A stretch of 64,000 nucleotides of DNA, taken from NCBI RefSeq assembly GCF_033118175.1, contig NC_083692.1:90562501-90626500 (forward strand), written 5' to 3'. The stretch's first letter is position 1. Each line of letters begins with the position of its first letter. The DNA is from Dama dama. Lineage: Eukaryota > Chordata > Mammalia > Artiodactyla > Cervidae. The position numbers and the translations under genes are program-made. Below are positions 36,185-46,501 of the stretch, in pieces. The notes under the pieces are model-generated. The model had not been told where the DNA came from and did not search any database. It saw only the letters and a program-made list of their open reading frames with translations.

Positions 36185-36335
36185 TTAATGACGTAATTAT
36201 GTTCATCTGTTTCTCCACCTAGACCATGGCTATCTTGAGGACAGTAATGGAATTTTAGTAATGTTTGTATCCCCATCATGGTCCATGGCTATAAGCAGGC
36301 ATTCCATGAATGTTTAGCGAATGAACAAATACAGG
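36185..36335 (+). mobile_element. L2 LINE 3'-end fragment
   Basis: Ends with 'gcaggcattccatgaatgtt' and a GCGAATGAA tail, preceded by 'tgtatccccatcat'. Confidence 0.65.
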
Positions 36336-36464
36336 AAAGCCAAGTGGAATAGGACCATTTCTAATATTGAAAATAGAGATATCTTTCTCCCCTCATTGAT
36401 GAATGGTGGAGAGAAGGTAGCTTTACTGCCAATGATTCCTCTGAAGGGATGTAAGAAACTACAA

Positions 36465-36665
36465 CTTACTGGGAACCTACTAAAGGCAAAGCCCATATAG
36501 TTTATTTAATCCTATGACGACTTTATGAATTAGGAATTATCACTAATTACCCCGTTGCATACATCTGTAAAATTACCCTGTTTTACAGATGAGAAATACG
36601 GGGCTCAGAGAGGATAGAGAATTTGCCCATGATGGAATGGCAAAACAGAGTTTCCACTCAGGCTT
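36465..36665 (+). mobile_element. MIR SINE
   Basis: Contains 'ttactgggaacctactaaagg', 'taatcctatgacgactttatg' and 'acagatgagaaatacggggc'. It includes a local duplication of 'attaccc' near 36545-36580. Confidence 0.75.
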
Positions 36666-37589
36666 CTCCCTGCCAACAATATTCGTATCACTGAATGATA
36701 CATCAGAAAGATAACTCTCTGATCCAGTATAAGTACTAGTGTGTGTAATGGTTATCTTTTTTGTACTTTAAAATTAAAGGTGATTTCCCCCCCCCCCAGG
36801 ATTCAAAGGTGGCTATAGATAATTTTATATATTATTCCTGAAAGGACAAAGAAAAGATACACAAGCAGATGATGCTTTGTATCTTTTGAATTTTAAAAAG
36901 TGAAGTTTTTTTTCTGATAATAAAGTGCACTATCTGTTCATTAGAGGAACAACAAAAAATACAGATAAAAACAAGAGTTGACATTATCTCATCACTCAGA
37001 GACAACCACTACTAACTTTTTTTAACCTTAAGGTTAGTAAGTTACCATAACCTTTATTATGCTATTTATTATGTTAACCTTTATTAACCCTTTAAGCCTT
37101 TTTCCAATACATAATTTACTTCATAGTGAGATTCTAAATTATACAAAATTTTTTTCAAATTCAATATACGTGCTTGCCATAATGTTAGAACTTTCCATAA
37201 GTAACATTTTAAAAATGGCTTAACAATTCCACATCAAAGAGATGCCATAATCAATCATTCTGTTATTATTTAAGCTATTTCCATTCAGTTACTTTCATGT
37301 AACTCTCAATTTAAATAAACCTGTTTGCAATTCATCTTCTGCAAATAGTTCTGATCACTTAAAGAAATGCAAACAATGTTTCCATTCCAGAAGAGAAAAA
37401 CTTCTACTGATATTCCAAAAGAGATCTTTCCTTTTCCTCTAATAACCTTTCCATGTAAAAGCTAGTTGGAGCCATTCAAGTTTCCTTATTGCAAGGAACT
37501 GTCTCTCCTCCAAAAGAAGGAAGGTGGTGGAAGTCCAACAGTGGTGACAGTAAACAGACCCAGCATTCTCCTGCCTTATACCTCAGTAA
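36666..37589. other. Intronic sequence, nothing recognised
   Basis: AT-rich single-copy sequence with a ten-C run at about 36788-36798. Confidence 0.5.
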
Positions 37590-37950
37590 CTATGTAAAGC
37601 CTCGGTTTTCTCACATGTAACAGGACGGTTACCGCACAGTGTGGCTGGGAGGGCTTAAAATGAGAAAACAGGGACTTCCTTGGTGGTCCAGGGGCTGGCA
37701 CTCTATGGTCCGAGTGCAGGGGGCTGGTGTTCAATTGCTGGTCAGGGAACTAGATCCCAAATGCCATAACTAAGAGTTCACATGCCACAACTAAAAGCCA
37801 CAAGTAAAAGATCCCACAGACCACAACTAAGACCTAGCACAGCCAAATAGGTGGATTAATTAATTAAAATAAAAAATTTTTTTTAAATAGGTAAGATAAA
37901 ATGAGAAAACATATGTAAACACCTAGCACCTAGCCTGATAAAGAGTGAGG
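37590..37950 (+). mobile_element. MIR fragment split by a younger SINE
   Basis: MIR 3' half ('cctcggttttctcacatgtaac', 'ggctgggagggcttaaaatgag') resumes after the CHR SINE at 37912 ('tatgtaaacacctagcacct'). Confidence 0.65.
37671..37896 (+). mobile_element. CHR-type SINE with 15-bp target-site duplication
   Basis: Starts GGGACTTCCTTGGTGGTCCA and has a tRNA-Glu-like head and an A/T-rich tail. The perfect duplication TAAAATGAGAAAACA flanks it at 37656-37670 and 37897-37911. Confidence 0.93.
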
Positions 37951-38652
37951 GAGCCCTCGCTTAATTGTAAAACTTTAATGGAGGAGCTGAGAGGAAGACT
38001 GTCTCCTTATTCTTGCCATAAATTAGAGAATACTCCAAGCTCTCAGTTCTAGTCTCAGAAGAAAGAAGGACTTTAGGCCATATTTGCAAACTCACGCCCA
38101 CCAAAATGCTTTGGGTTTTGACCACACTTTGAGGCAGAAGAAATTTAGGGACTCCCAATTCCCAGGAGTTCCTCCTGCCCGACATCTCTCCCCTAAAATG
38201 AGCTATGGCTGCCACTTCCTTACCCCTCACCCCCACTGCGGAGTAACCCCTACACATTTCCTTTCTCTGCTTCTGCTTCTCTGATCTGAGTCCTCCCCCA
38301 ACCCAACTTTTCAATCTGCCAGTCAGTCTCATTTCTCAATAATACCATTCAGTTCTCCTAAATCCTGTTCAGAAGTTTACTGATTCCTTGTTACTTAAGT
38401 CATCAAATCCAAAAAATTTAAAATGGGATGGTTTTCAAGACCTCCACCATCACCTACCTCTTCCCTCATGCTTCCCTCCACTCTACTCATTCTGTTTGGC
38501 CTGGTATCCACCTTACCATCTGTAGTCACACCAGGCTGAAGCAGTAATTACTGCAGATAAATCAACTCTTTACCTGAAGATCCTAACCTCTGTCAAAAGG
38601 CAACGCAACCCCAAAGTGGTACTCTGAACTGCTGTCAGCTGCTCACGTTTTA
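37951..38652. other. Intronic sequence, nothing recognised
   Basis: Single-copy CMYA5 intron sequence. The minus frame 38332-37961 has no recognisable similarity and is not supported as a gene. Confidence 0.5.
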
Positions 38653-38778
38653 ATTATTTGGGGGGGCGGGGGCGGTGTGCATCACATGGCATGTGGGATC
38701 TTGTTCCCTGACCAGGGATCACACCTGCACCCCCTGCAGTGGAGTCTTGACCACTGGACCACCAGGGACGTCCCAGCG
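38653..38778 (-). mobile_element. CHR-type SINE, truncated
   Basis: Reverse orientation, ending on the right in 'ggaccaccagggacgtccc'. A near-perfect 12-bp duplication flanks it: GCTCACGTTTTA (38641-38652) and GCTCACATTTTA (38779-38790). Confidence 0.88.
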
Positions 38779-38790
38779 GCTCACATTTTA

Positions 38791-40019
38791 GAGTAAACGA
38801 GTTTTCAGATTCTGTGCACAAATTTTGGTTGGGCAAGGGTAGGGGGATCCCGGACACCAGTAAGGGAAAAGGGCTATCGAGGCTAGGACTGGCAAACGTT
38901 CCTTCCCAGTACTGCCCAGGAGCCACACGTCCCCCTGCTCCAATCTCCCACACACGCCTTCTCTTCAGCTGCTCCTCCCGGCACCTCCGGCCCCTTCTCC
39001 AGGGCCCACTCATGCCTACCGCTTTGGCAGGCAGTCACAGACCTTCCACAGCACCGTGGGCTGTCCTTCCCGCCTCTCATGTATCTAGCGCATCGTCTCA
39101 CGGTCCCCATATTGTTCCCTAACTTCGTCCAGAAAGTCTTTGAGGGCAGGGATTGGGCCTGCTCCCCACTTGGTAAACATGCGACCGACATTCCAGACTT
39201 ATCTGACGGGACAGTTCACCCTCAGCGGCCATTCTGTGGGCGATTTCCGCTCCTGCGCTGCTGGTCTCCGTTGGGGGCACTTCTACCGCTGGGGGGACAT
39301 GGGCTCTCTGCAGGGATGCACAGCCATCTGTCACCTACCAAACCATTTACTGAAATAACAGATTTAGGAAGGGACACGACGAATGAACCAAAAATCTAAC
39401 AAATGAAAACCCTAAGACGAAAAACAAACAATAAAACCCCATACTCAAAGAGAACAAGGAAGAATAAAACCAGATTCAAATCAAGAAGAGATGATTCCTA
39501 CTATTCATTTTAGAGGCTACAAGAAAGAAGGCAGGGAGATGGATCTAGAGGGAGACTTATATCTGTATATAGTATCTCCTAATTGTATTCACGTGTGCTG
39601 AAATGTTTGAGACCAAAAAACAGTATTTTAATAGCAGGGGTGACAAAAATTCAAACTTCTTTTCTCCAGAGAATATATGGGCGTTTGTACCAAAACGAAG
39701 TTATCTTCTAGCAGCTTAGCACTAGACATGCAGGAGAGCTCCAGTCATTCGAAGTTTCCAGAAAAGTCTCCGCCTGCCCCCACCCCACACTCTCTTCGCC
39801 TCTAGCCCAGGCTTTAAAGACTGTTCCTAGGCTTTGGGACAAATACAAACGTTTCTGCACAACTGTGCAGTGAGGCAGGCCCCAGGTAAATCCCGGGAAT
39901 AAACAAGTGCTGCACGTCCCAAGGAGCGGCTGGGGTGAGGGTTTGGCAGCGGAGGAGGAGGGGGTGGGGAGGGATGAAGTCGGCGCTGCAGGCGAGCCTG
40001 CCACGCCAGCTGACAGCGA
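38791..40019. other. Proximal CMYA5 intron 1, no further exon seen
   Basis: The sequence rises in GC content towards the CpG island. A faint L2-like tail ('gagggcagggattgggcctg') lies near 39142-39161. No exon with a matching splice acceptor for the CMYA5 frame is recognised. Confidence 0.5.
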
Positions 40020-40183
40020 GCCCCTTCAGGCTCCTCAGAAGGCAGCGCTCCCCGAGGAGGCGCGCTTAGCTCGAGGGAAGCGAATGCCGGCGCCTAGGAG
40101 GGGCGGCGGGCGCGGCGTCGGCCCGCGCCTTGCCTGCCCGGCCCCGGCGGCCGCGCCCCGGGCCCGAGCCAGGGCCCGCGTAC

Positions 40184-40332
40184 CTGGCGTCCGGCTCCGA
40201 CTCCGACTCCGACTCCACGGCCGTCTCGTCCTCCTCGCCCCCCGACTGCTCCTCGGCCTCCGGCGCCAGGGTCTCCTCTTCGTCGGAGCCGAGGGTGCTC
40301 TCCGCGGCGTGGCTGCCGTCGCTGCTCTCCAT
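40184..40332 (-). CDS. CMYA5: CMYA5 (myospryn) first coding exon, partial
   Basis: CMYA5 encodes a very large striated-muscle scaffold, a TRIM-like protein at the costamere. It binds alpha-actinin, desmin and dysbindin and anchors protein kinase A. This exon gives the first 49 residues, starting MESSDGSHAAES, then acidic runs (DEEE, GGEEDE) and an SESESE run ending EPDA. The pattern matches the acidic N-terminus known for mammalian CMYA5. A consensus donor (GT at 40183-40182, reading CAG|GTACGC) closes the exon after two bases of the next codon, consistent with the Arg expected there. Translation past the donor yields only CpG-island noise. The start has a good context and is the first ATG of the acidic frame. 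The remainder of the gene, including the giant second exon and the C-terminal B-box, FN3 and SPRY domains, lies beyond the left edge. Confidence 0.88.
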
Positions 40333-40430
40333 CGCGCCTGCCGGGCCGGAGCTGGAGCCGGAGCCGCCCGCGCCGCGCCTGCTGTTCTCCCTCTGACGGC
40401 GCCTCCGGCCCGGCGCGGCGGCTCGGGTTC
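40333..40430 (-). other. CMYA5: Likely CMYA5 5'UTR
   Basis: GC-rich leader between the initiator ATG and the expected transcription start, taken as about 28-30 bases downstream of the TATA-like box. The exact start is an estimate. Confidence 0.5.
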
Positions 40431-40457
40431 CCTCCCGGGGGCGGGTGGGCCCCGCGA

Positions 40458-40467
40458 CTTTAAATAG
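40458..40467 (-). promoter_or_regulatory. TATA-like / MEF2-like element upstream of CMYA5
   Basis: CTATTTAAAG on the minus strand lies in otherwise GC-saturated sequence, 126 bases upstream of the ATG. It fits a TATA-type box. In the other reading, CTTTAAATAG, it matches the MEF2 consensus YTAWWWWTAR at nine of ten positions. CMYA5 has been reported as a direct MEF2A target, so a dual role is plausible but inferred. Confidence 0.55.
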
Positions 40468-40660
40468 AAGGCGTCAAGAGGTTTCGCCACCGAGCTGCTG
40501 GGCCCGGGCTCGGCTTCTCTCTTCCCCGGCCTCTGCCAGTTTCCCCGGCCCTCCCCGCCCCAGTCCAGGCAGCTTCCTGGCGGGGCCTTTGGGCAGTCGG
40601 CGGGCACCGCTCCGAGGGGCGCGGGCTCTCGCGGCACCCGGCCCCTGCCCTCTGCTCTGG

Positions 40661-41059
40661 AGTGGGTTCGGTAGGCTTTCCGTTTGGGGCCGAGCTGAGC
40701 TACTCAATGGGCACTTACCCAACCTAACAACTATTCTCTTACAGAGCAGAGCCCTTACGACTAGTCATTATGCCCCCGCCAGCTCTGCTGCGGTAGGTTT
40801 AACTGCGATGCTGGTTTGGCTCCGAAGAGCTCGGATGCCTACCTAGCTTGCTCAAGGCCTCCTTGCTAGCAGAGCGACCGAATGGAAGACAAAGTCGGCC
40901 CATTTCAAAAGCCCAGTCTCCTTTTACATTTGCAAATCAATAAACTGTGTGTTCTCTTTGTCAGTGACCCCTGGATTATTCAACTAGGAAACTAGGAATA
41001 ATTCCCCCTACGTTAGCCAAAGTCTTTTTTGTCTGAAATTCAACCCAAAGGCCCAGATC
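40661..41059. other. TENT2-CMYA5 intergenic region, CMYA5 upstream flank
   Basis: Falls out of the CpG island into average sequence. No gene is recognised. Confidence 0.5.
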
Positions 41060-41475
41060 ATGCCGTGCCTATGCTTAGGAGACTTCAATGGCTTTCCACT
41101 GCTCTAGGACCAAGCTCCTTGGGAAGATAAACGCTAACTCACATCATAGCTGCCTCCTCTCTTCTTTAGAAGTCAGGAGTTCTAACATATATCAAGTCAT
41201 AACACCCTATCTTTATTTACAAATTCCTCTCCCCTGAAACTTTCTTCCCGCCTTTATTTTACCTGTATACTCATCATCCAAGACTGTACCCTTCTCTGGA
41301 ATCCCCAGCTTAAGTTCAATACTACTGCCTTAAGTTCCCACATTATCCTATATTCAAATTGTTTGTGTCTCTTTCCCCCACTAGACCGTAAGTTACTCAT
41401 CTTTGTCCCACTCTCCCCATTTCTTACAAGCATGGAAGCTTAGCCAAGTATTTAGCACATATTAGGTGCTTAATC
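41060..41475 (+). mobile_element. L2 LINE 3' region
   Basis: L2 blocks in order: 'gacttcaatggctttccact', 'aactttcttcccgcc', 'cactagaccgtaagttactc' and the terminal 'tagcacatattaggtgctta', the last interrupted by a Bov-A2 insertion. Confidence 0.75.
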
Positions 41476-41737
41476 GGAGAAGGCAATGGCACCCTGCTCC
41501 AGTACTCTTGCCTGGACACCTATGGACGGAGGAGCCTGGTAGGCTACCGTTGGGAAGAGTCGGACACGACTGAGCGACTTCACTTTCACTTTTCACTTTC
41601 ATGCACTAGAGAAGGAAATGGCAACGCACTCCAGTGTTCTTGCCTGGAGAATCCCAGCGACGGGAGCCTGGTGGGCTGCCGTCTATGGGGTCTCACAGAG
41701 TCGGACACGACTGACAAGACTTAGCAGCAGCAGCAGC
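41476..41737 (+). mobile_element. Bov-A2 SINE with 12-bp target-site duplication
   Basis: Two Bov-A monomers in tandem, joined by the 'cactttcacttttcactttc' linker, with a (CAG)n end. The duplication AGGTGCTTAATC is at 41464-41475 and 41738-41749. It lands at the tail of an L2 element. Confidence 0.95.
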
Positions 41738-41749
41738 AGGTGCTTAATC

Positions 41750-43204
41750 AGTGTCCCCTGCACTGAGGAGAACAGGACCAAGACCAGCTATGTACAAGTA
41801 GAGCTATCTTTACAATACATATTTTTCATGAGGATGATTTTATGGCTAGAAGAGCTAACACTGATTTTTAATTACAGCAAACTCTATTCATAGAGTTGTT
41901 AAATATGATACATGTAAATTAGGCAGTATTCCCCAGTAACATGAGCTTGTGTGTGTGCATTAGGTCTGTGAGCAAAGACCTGCAGCTAGTTGAGACGCAG
42001 TTCAGAAGCATCAGCTGGGGCATGTGAGGGAAGACAGCAGAGTCCAGTCTTCCAGGGTTCACTAAATCAGGTTTAACATCAGAAATATGCCTTCTCTTAC
42101 AGGAGCTAGGCTTTTGCATTAGTAATCCCAAATGTCTGCTCACTAGGACAAAAAGGAACCAATTACAGCTATGGGAATCTATTAAATACTAATCAAAACC
42201 ACAGGTAGTCATTGTGTATTCCCTCCATTTAACTCAAAATTTCTTAGGAACACTAACTACAGTCAACAAGATTTGTGAAGACCCTAGCTCAAACCAATCC
42301 AAAATTTAGAACTGCAGTACAAACTGTATGTTTTAAACTTTCTAACACTACTTTCTTAACAATGCAAATAAACAGAAATGGCCAGATCAAAATAAAAAGA
42401 ATATAAAAGAATGTATTATACACAACACAAATAAGTAACTCATATTGAAAACAATTTAAAAGCCTAAAAACTTCTCTTATATATTGACATACCACTTATC
42501 TGACATATTTAGCTGTCACAAGTGCATAATCCTAGCTTTGATTTACAACTGGGTATTGATTTACAATACCCAGTTTGTATTGATGTACAATTGCATATAA
42601 ATTTATTAACATTTTGATCTATTTGTTATAGGAATACAGCTGAACCCCCAGTGGTCACTGAAAGCTGAGAAAACAGTGGCAGTAAAGATGTCCGTGATAA
42701 ATTCTGGGGTCTTACAGGAAACGTAACTCTGTAGCGGGAGAATGCCCTAGACCCCTGAGAGCCACACAGGGTTATGGAGTACTACGGCTATTATTTATTG
42801 CTTATAATTATTACCTGGAGTCACTATGAGAATATTAATTAAATTCAACACATTCTCATAAAGAAGAGTTGCACAGTATAAGATACATTTAAGAGAAATT
42901 TCCAGAAAAAAAAAATAGTATATAAAGCTTAATTACTTCAAAAGCATTAATCACTAGTAAACTGAAAAGTTCATCTGTTTGGGAAGCTCCGTTCCTAAAG
43001 ATGCCAGAGAAATAGGTGCTGATGTGGCTAGTTGGCTTAACCAAGAATGGACTTGATTCCAAGATTCTCTGCATAATCTAAATAATTACACACAATAACC
43101 GGATTCAGCTCAGTTCAGGTGAGAACTACACCCTCAATCTCATCTCCGAAGTAAAGACCTCCACAGAAAAAAACAAACAACCCCCCCAAAAAACCATATC
43201 AACA
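41750..43204. other. Intergenic sequence between TENT2 3' end and CMYA5 promoter
   Basis: AT-rich and apparently single-copy. It contains a strong hairpin at 42547-42575, listed separately. No gene is supported. Confidence 0.5.
42547..42575. repeat. Perfect 12-bp inverted repeat (hairpin)
   Basis: AACTGGGTATTG (42547-42558), a five-base ATTTA loop, then CAATACCCAGTT (42564-42575). The pairing continues three more base pairs past a one-base bulge. No poly-T follows, and no known RNA gene is recognised. Confidence 0.8.
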
Positions 43205-44556
43205 ATTTTCATATATAAACTTTATTCCATTTGATAATACAAAACTTTAAACTTAAAGAAAAAAATGAAAATATGCACCTTTTACAAGTCAAAAAGCAAG
43301 TCTTAGCATTTGAATTGGTCTGCAAAAAATCCAAATACATTAGAGGTAACAAACTGTGCCACAGCAGGTCTAAAAAAAGTTGTACACAGTCCTTTTGAAA
43401 AAGTTAGAACTGTTTTTTAAGATTATTTGTATTTAAATTTACAGGCACTGACCAATTTACAAATATTTACACCAAAAACAACCTTAATAAACACTGTAGC
43501 TTTTTTAGCAGCCACCACTATTTCTTCTTGTGGAAAAGAAATACTAAAAAAGAAACCTTTACAAATGCTATGCTTTTATTTATTATAATTTTATGTCTTA
43601 TCTAGAACATTTTATAGTGGCTTACTATCGACAACTTCCAGTTTAGATTACAATCCTATAATTACACACAGATAAAACTCTGAATCTATCAATAGGATAT
43701 AATCTCAATTTTGATCTTTCAGTTTCTGTTGCTTCATATCACAGGAAAAATAAAAGCAAGAAAACGGGAAGTAAAGCAAAAGGGCATATTGCACTAAGCT
43801 ATCATAAAGCAGAGAACTTAATCTTTTCGAAATGTCTACACTGAACCAATTCTTCCAAACAATTCCCTAACTGTTGTACAACAGAGTTAGTGCTCATATT
43901 ACTAGTGCAAAATGTACTGCTGCTCAACACAAAATTTAAAGCAATCTTGAGTCCACCAAAGGCATGTGAGGTACTAATGAAATGCTATTACGTACACAAC
44001 CAGAGTCTCCATCTTTCCTCATCAGTCAAGTGAGGGCTTAGGGCAACTGTCCAGTATTGCCTGCTTCTATAGTTCTTTCAATGAGATCAAAGATGTCATT
44101 TTGCTTCAAGTAACTGAATAACTGACTCAAACCTTCACTTCACTAGAACAGACTTAGGCAACAAACCATCTATTGAAGGTTCTACTTTAAGGATGTAGGA
44201 ATCAGACCCTTTCCAGAAGTCCACATGTCTCTTCAGTGTTAGCATGTGGTACAATTAATTAAAGTTACAGCAAAAACCTTTTATTTGTTCAGATAATTCC
44301 CCCAAAAATATTTTATCTGATCTCCTGAAAATTTATGCCATAATGTTACTAATCAACAATGTAAACATTTTCAAAAATACATCTTTAAATCAAAGGGTTT
44401 TATTAGGAAACATCATAATAAAATACGCACTTTATATAAGTATGTCTTCTTAAGAATAAAACATGAAAACAAGAACAATTAAAAAGAAACCACGATGAAG
44501 GTAGACAAAACGTATTATGATGTAACTACTGTTCTTTATTAAGAAATAGAGGCCAG
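43205..44556 (-). other. TENT2: TENT2 3' untranslated region
   Basis: Continuous with the terminal coding exon. It is AT-rich, with several AATAAA hexamers on the minus strand (at 44540-44535, 44404-44399, 44285-44280, 43584-43579, 43580-43575 and 43226-43221), so alternative 3' ends are possible. The last one is followed by a plausible cleavage zone near 43205. One Pumilio-type UGUAAAUA lies at 43471-43464. The far end is inferred from the last hexamer. Confidence 0.75.
43221..43226 (-). terminator. Distal TENT2 polyadenylation signal
   Basis: AATAAA in the minus strand, 1.33 kb after the stop codon. It is the most distal hexamer in the UTR-like sequence. Confidence 0.7.
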
Positions 44557-44631
44557 TTATCTTTTCAGGATAGCAGCTCTTAAAGGTAGTATACTGTTCA
44601 AATCTTTTCTGTTTTTCAATCTGTGCCATGA
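44557..44631 (-). CDS. TENT2: TENT2 (PAPD4/GLD2) last coding exon
   Basis: TENT2 is a cytoplasmic non-canonical poly(A) polymerase that extends mRNA and microRNA 3' ends. This exon supplies the final 24 residues, beginning SWHRLKN and ending in AAILKR, then TAA at 44559-44557. The acceptor (CTCTTCCAG at 44640-44632) is strong and the phase is 0, matching the upstream exon which ends on a complete codon. Near the C-terminus I see LPLRAAILKR where I recall valines in the human protein, conservative changes only. The exon continues into the 3'UTR. Confidence 0.95.
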   Translation of the reverse strand, partial: SWHRLKNRKDLNSILPLRAAILKR

Positions 44632-46421
44632 CTGGAAGAGAAAGAAAAAATCATTCTTAAAACCTAAAATATAAGTGAAACAAAGGACTGAAAGGGGAGT
44701 TATTAGAATGTTAACAGTGATTTCCCTGGGCAGTAAAATTTGCGGTGACTTTTTTTGTGTTTGCTTTTAATCTCCCAAGTTTTTAACAAGAGTAAAACTA
44801 TTGCTTCTGTCATCTGAAACAAAATGTTATTTAAAAACTTTGCATCTGTATAGTTCAAATTCATTTATAAAGAAATGCACACACAGGTAGTACAGAAAAC
44901 AAGCAACTGACAATATTAACATTTATTCACAGATTTAGATGTCATGTAAAATATGAAAGTAATACAAAACCTTTGGGTTTGAGAGAGCAGGGAAAGACTA
45001 CTTCAATTATTTGATTGACTTATTTTGTATCTAGAAAGCTCTGTTAATTAAAAATTGTATTTATAAAGGAGAGAGTAAATAAAGCATTTTATACAATGGA
45101 TCTAGAAGAGTGAATAGAATTTTTAAGAAGAAAAAAAAGAAGGAAAATGAAATTCTTGTTTATAAGCTAACAATCAGGCCCACTACCAAAAACTGTGGCT
45201 GCAATCTTTGAGTCTGCTCTTACTTCAGTTGTTCAACTGACTAAAAATATTGGTTTTATACCTAAACAGTCACCAAGTAAAGACATGTGGCGCTAGTGGT
45301 AAAGAACCCGCCCGCCAAAACAAGAGACTTAAGAGATGCAGGCTCAACCCTGGATCAGGAAGATCCCCTGGAGGAGGGCATGGCAATCTACCATAGTATT
45401 CTTGCCCAGAGAATCCCATGGACAGAGCAGCCTGGCAGACTATGGTCTACAGGGCTGCAGAGTCAGAAACGACTGAAGCAACTTAGCATGCATGCAGGCA
45501 CACTCATTAATGAATGACAATGTAGAGATGTTATTTTTGAGTTCTCAATTTAATCTGATAGACAAAATATTCCCTTTTGGATACTTGGTTTCCCCTGCAG
45601 AATTACATTTCATTTAAAATTTTCTACTCTGGTTGACAAACTGAGAGGGCCTATTTGAAGGACAGCTTGTAATATGATACACCTGCATTTTTAATTATCA
45701 TAAAAATAAAATCTACTTGGATGTGTTGATAAAAAAAAACTAAACCTTTAAAATTCCTTGATCTCTTTCTTCTGTGAAGCACTCTCTCTTATATGTCTCA
45801 AAGTACATATTTCTATCAATGTGTTTCTACTCTGTACTGTTGAATTACTTGAAGCTAGGAGTGAATTTTAGCAAAATCATTGATGAATAAATTCATACTG
45901 CGGACTAGGGAGCTAAGGAATAAACTACAGTCTACATATATATGACTGAAGTTTATATATATAAAATGTGTGTGCACACAAACACACACACATTTTGTTT
46001 AACTTCTTAGAATATAAAGAAAGATAAAATGGAGCTCTAGTTCCTTGTTACAATTGGATATACAGAAGAAAAACATGGAACAGACATGGCTGTCTTCTAA
46101 AGCTACAGGTTCTCTGACATTTTAAGGAGAGAAAGGAGTCCTTTAAATTTTATTCATTCATTTGGGGAACTTAATAATAAGCTCACTGTGTAAATGCTTA
46201 TTTCCACAAAGTGAAGGCCATGTGAGTAAAAGCAGAGTCTGATCTCTGTGGAGGCAAAGTATTTCTAAATTCAAGTAATAAAGTCCCTACTGTGCTCCCA
46301 TTGATTGCTCCATATCACAGGAACCAGAGCTATTCTTTCCTATTACATACTTGTTTTTTTTAAATTTTCAAAGCACACTAGTGCACTAATGTTTCTAGAG
46401 TTAATCTGATGCATTATTTAC
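44632..46421. other. TENT2 last intron
   Basis: 1.8-kb intron bounded by GTAAAT at its 5' end and a CTCTTCCAG acceptor. It contains one Bov-tA SINE (45282-45505) and a short TA/CA-rich stretch at 45945-45995. No other gene is seen. Confidence 0.85.
45282..45505 (+). mobile_element. Bov-tA SINE, diverged
   Basis: tRNA-Glu-like half ('ggcgctagtggtaaagaacc') followed by a Bov-A unit ending in 'cgactgaagcaacttagca'. It is antisense in the TENT2 intron. Confidence 0.85.
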
Positions 46422-46501
46422 CTTTAAAAACTGATCCTTGATCATATCAAACTTCTGTTTTTCATGCACAGCTCTTGCTGTATTTGTTCCATCAAAAGGT
46501 T
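46422..46501 (-). CDS. TENT2: TENT2 penultimate coding exon
   Basis: 80 bases: two bases completing a Glu codon split with the upstream exon, then 26 codons reading PFDGTNTARAVHEKQ through DQFLK. Acceptor TTGTAG at 46507-46502 and donor GTAAAT at 46421-46416 are both canonical. The segment follows the PAP-associated domain and belongs to the C-terminal end of the catalytic core region of GLD2. The reading frame stays open across both junctions. Confidence 0.95.

Larger units (their letters stand above)
40020..40660. promoter_or_regulatory. CpG island at the CMYA5 promoter and first exon
   Basis: CG dinucleotides are dense throughout, unlike the rest of the window, and GC content is very high. 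The island covers the CMYA5 first exon, its 5'UTR and the region upstream. The high GC opens long spurious frames on both strands. Confidence 0.88.

Noticed and set aside
40066..40183. Continuation of the CMYA5 frame past the exon-1 donor to a stop at 40066
   Set aside because: The added residues are Gly/Arg/Ala-rich CpG-island translation, and a good GT donor lies exactly where the known protein's first exon ends.
39907..40637. Long open frames on both strands across the CpG island (186, 200 and 133 codons)
   Set aside because: High GC content removes stop codons by chance. Only the acidic minus-strand frame matches a known protein, and it ends at a consensus splice donor.
45940..45995. TA/CA-rich stretch in the TENT2 last intron as a regulatory element
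   Set aside because: Imperfect dinucleotide repeats only; nothing distinguishes it from ordinary microsatellite sequence.
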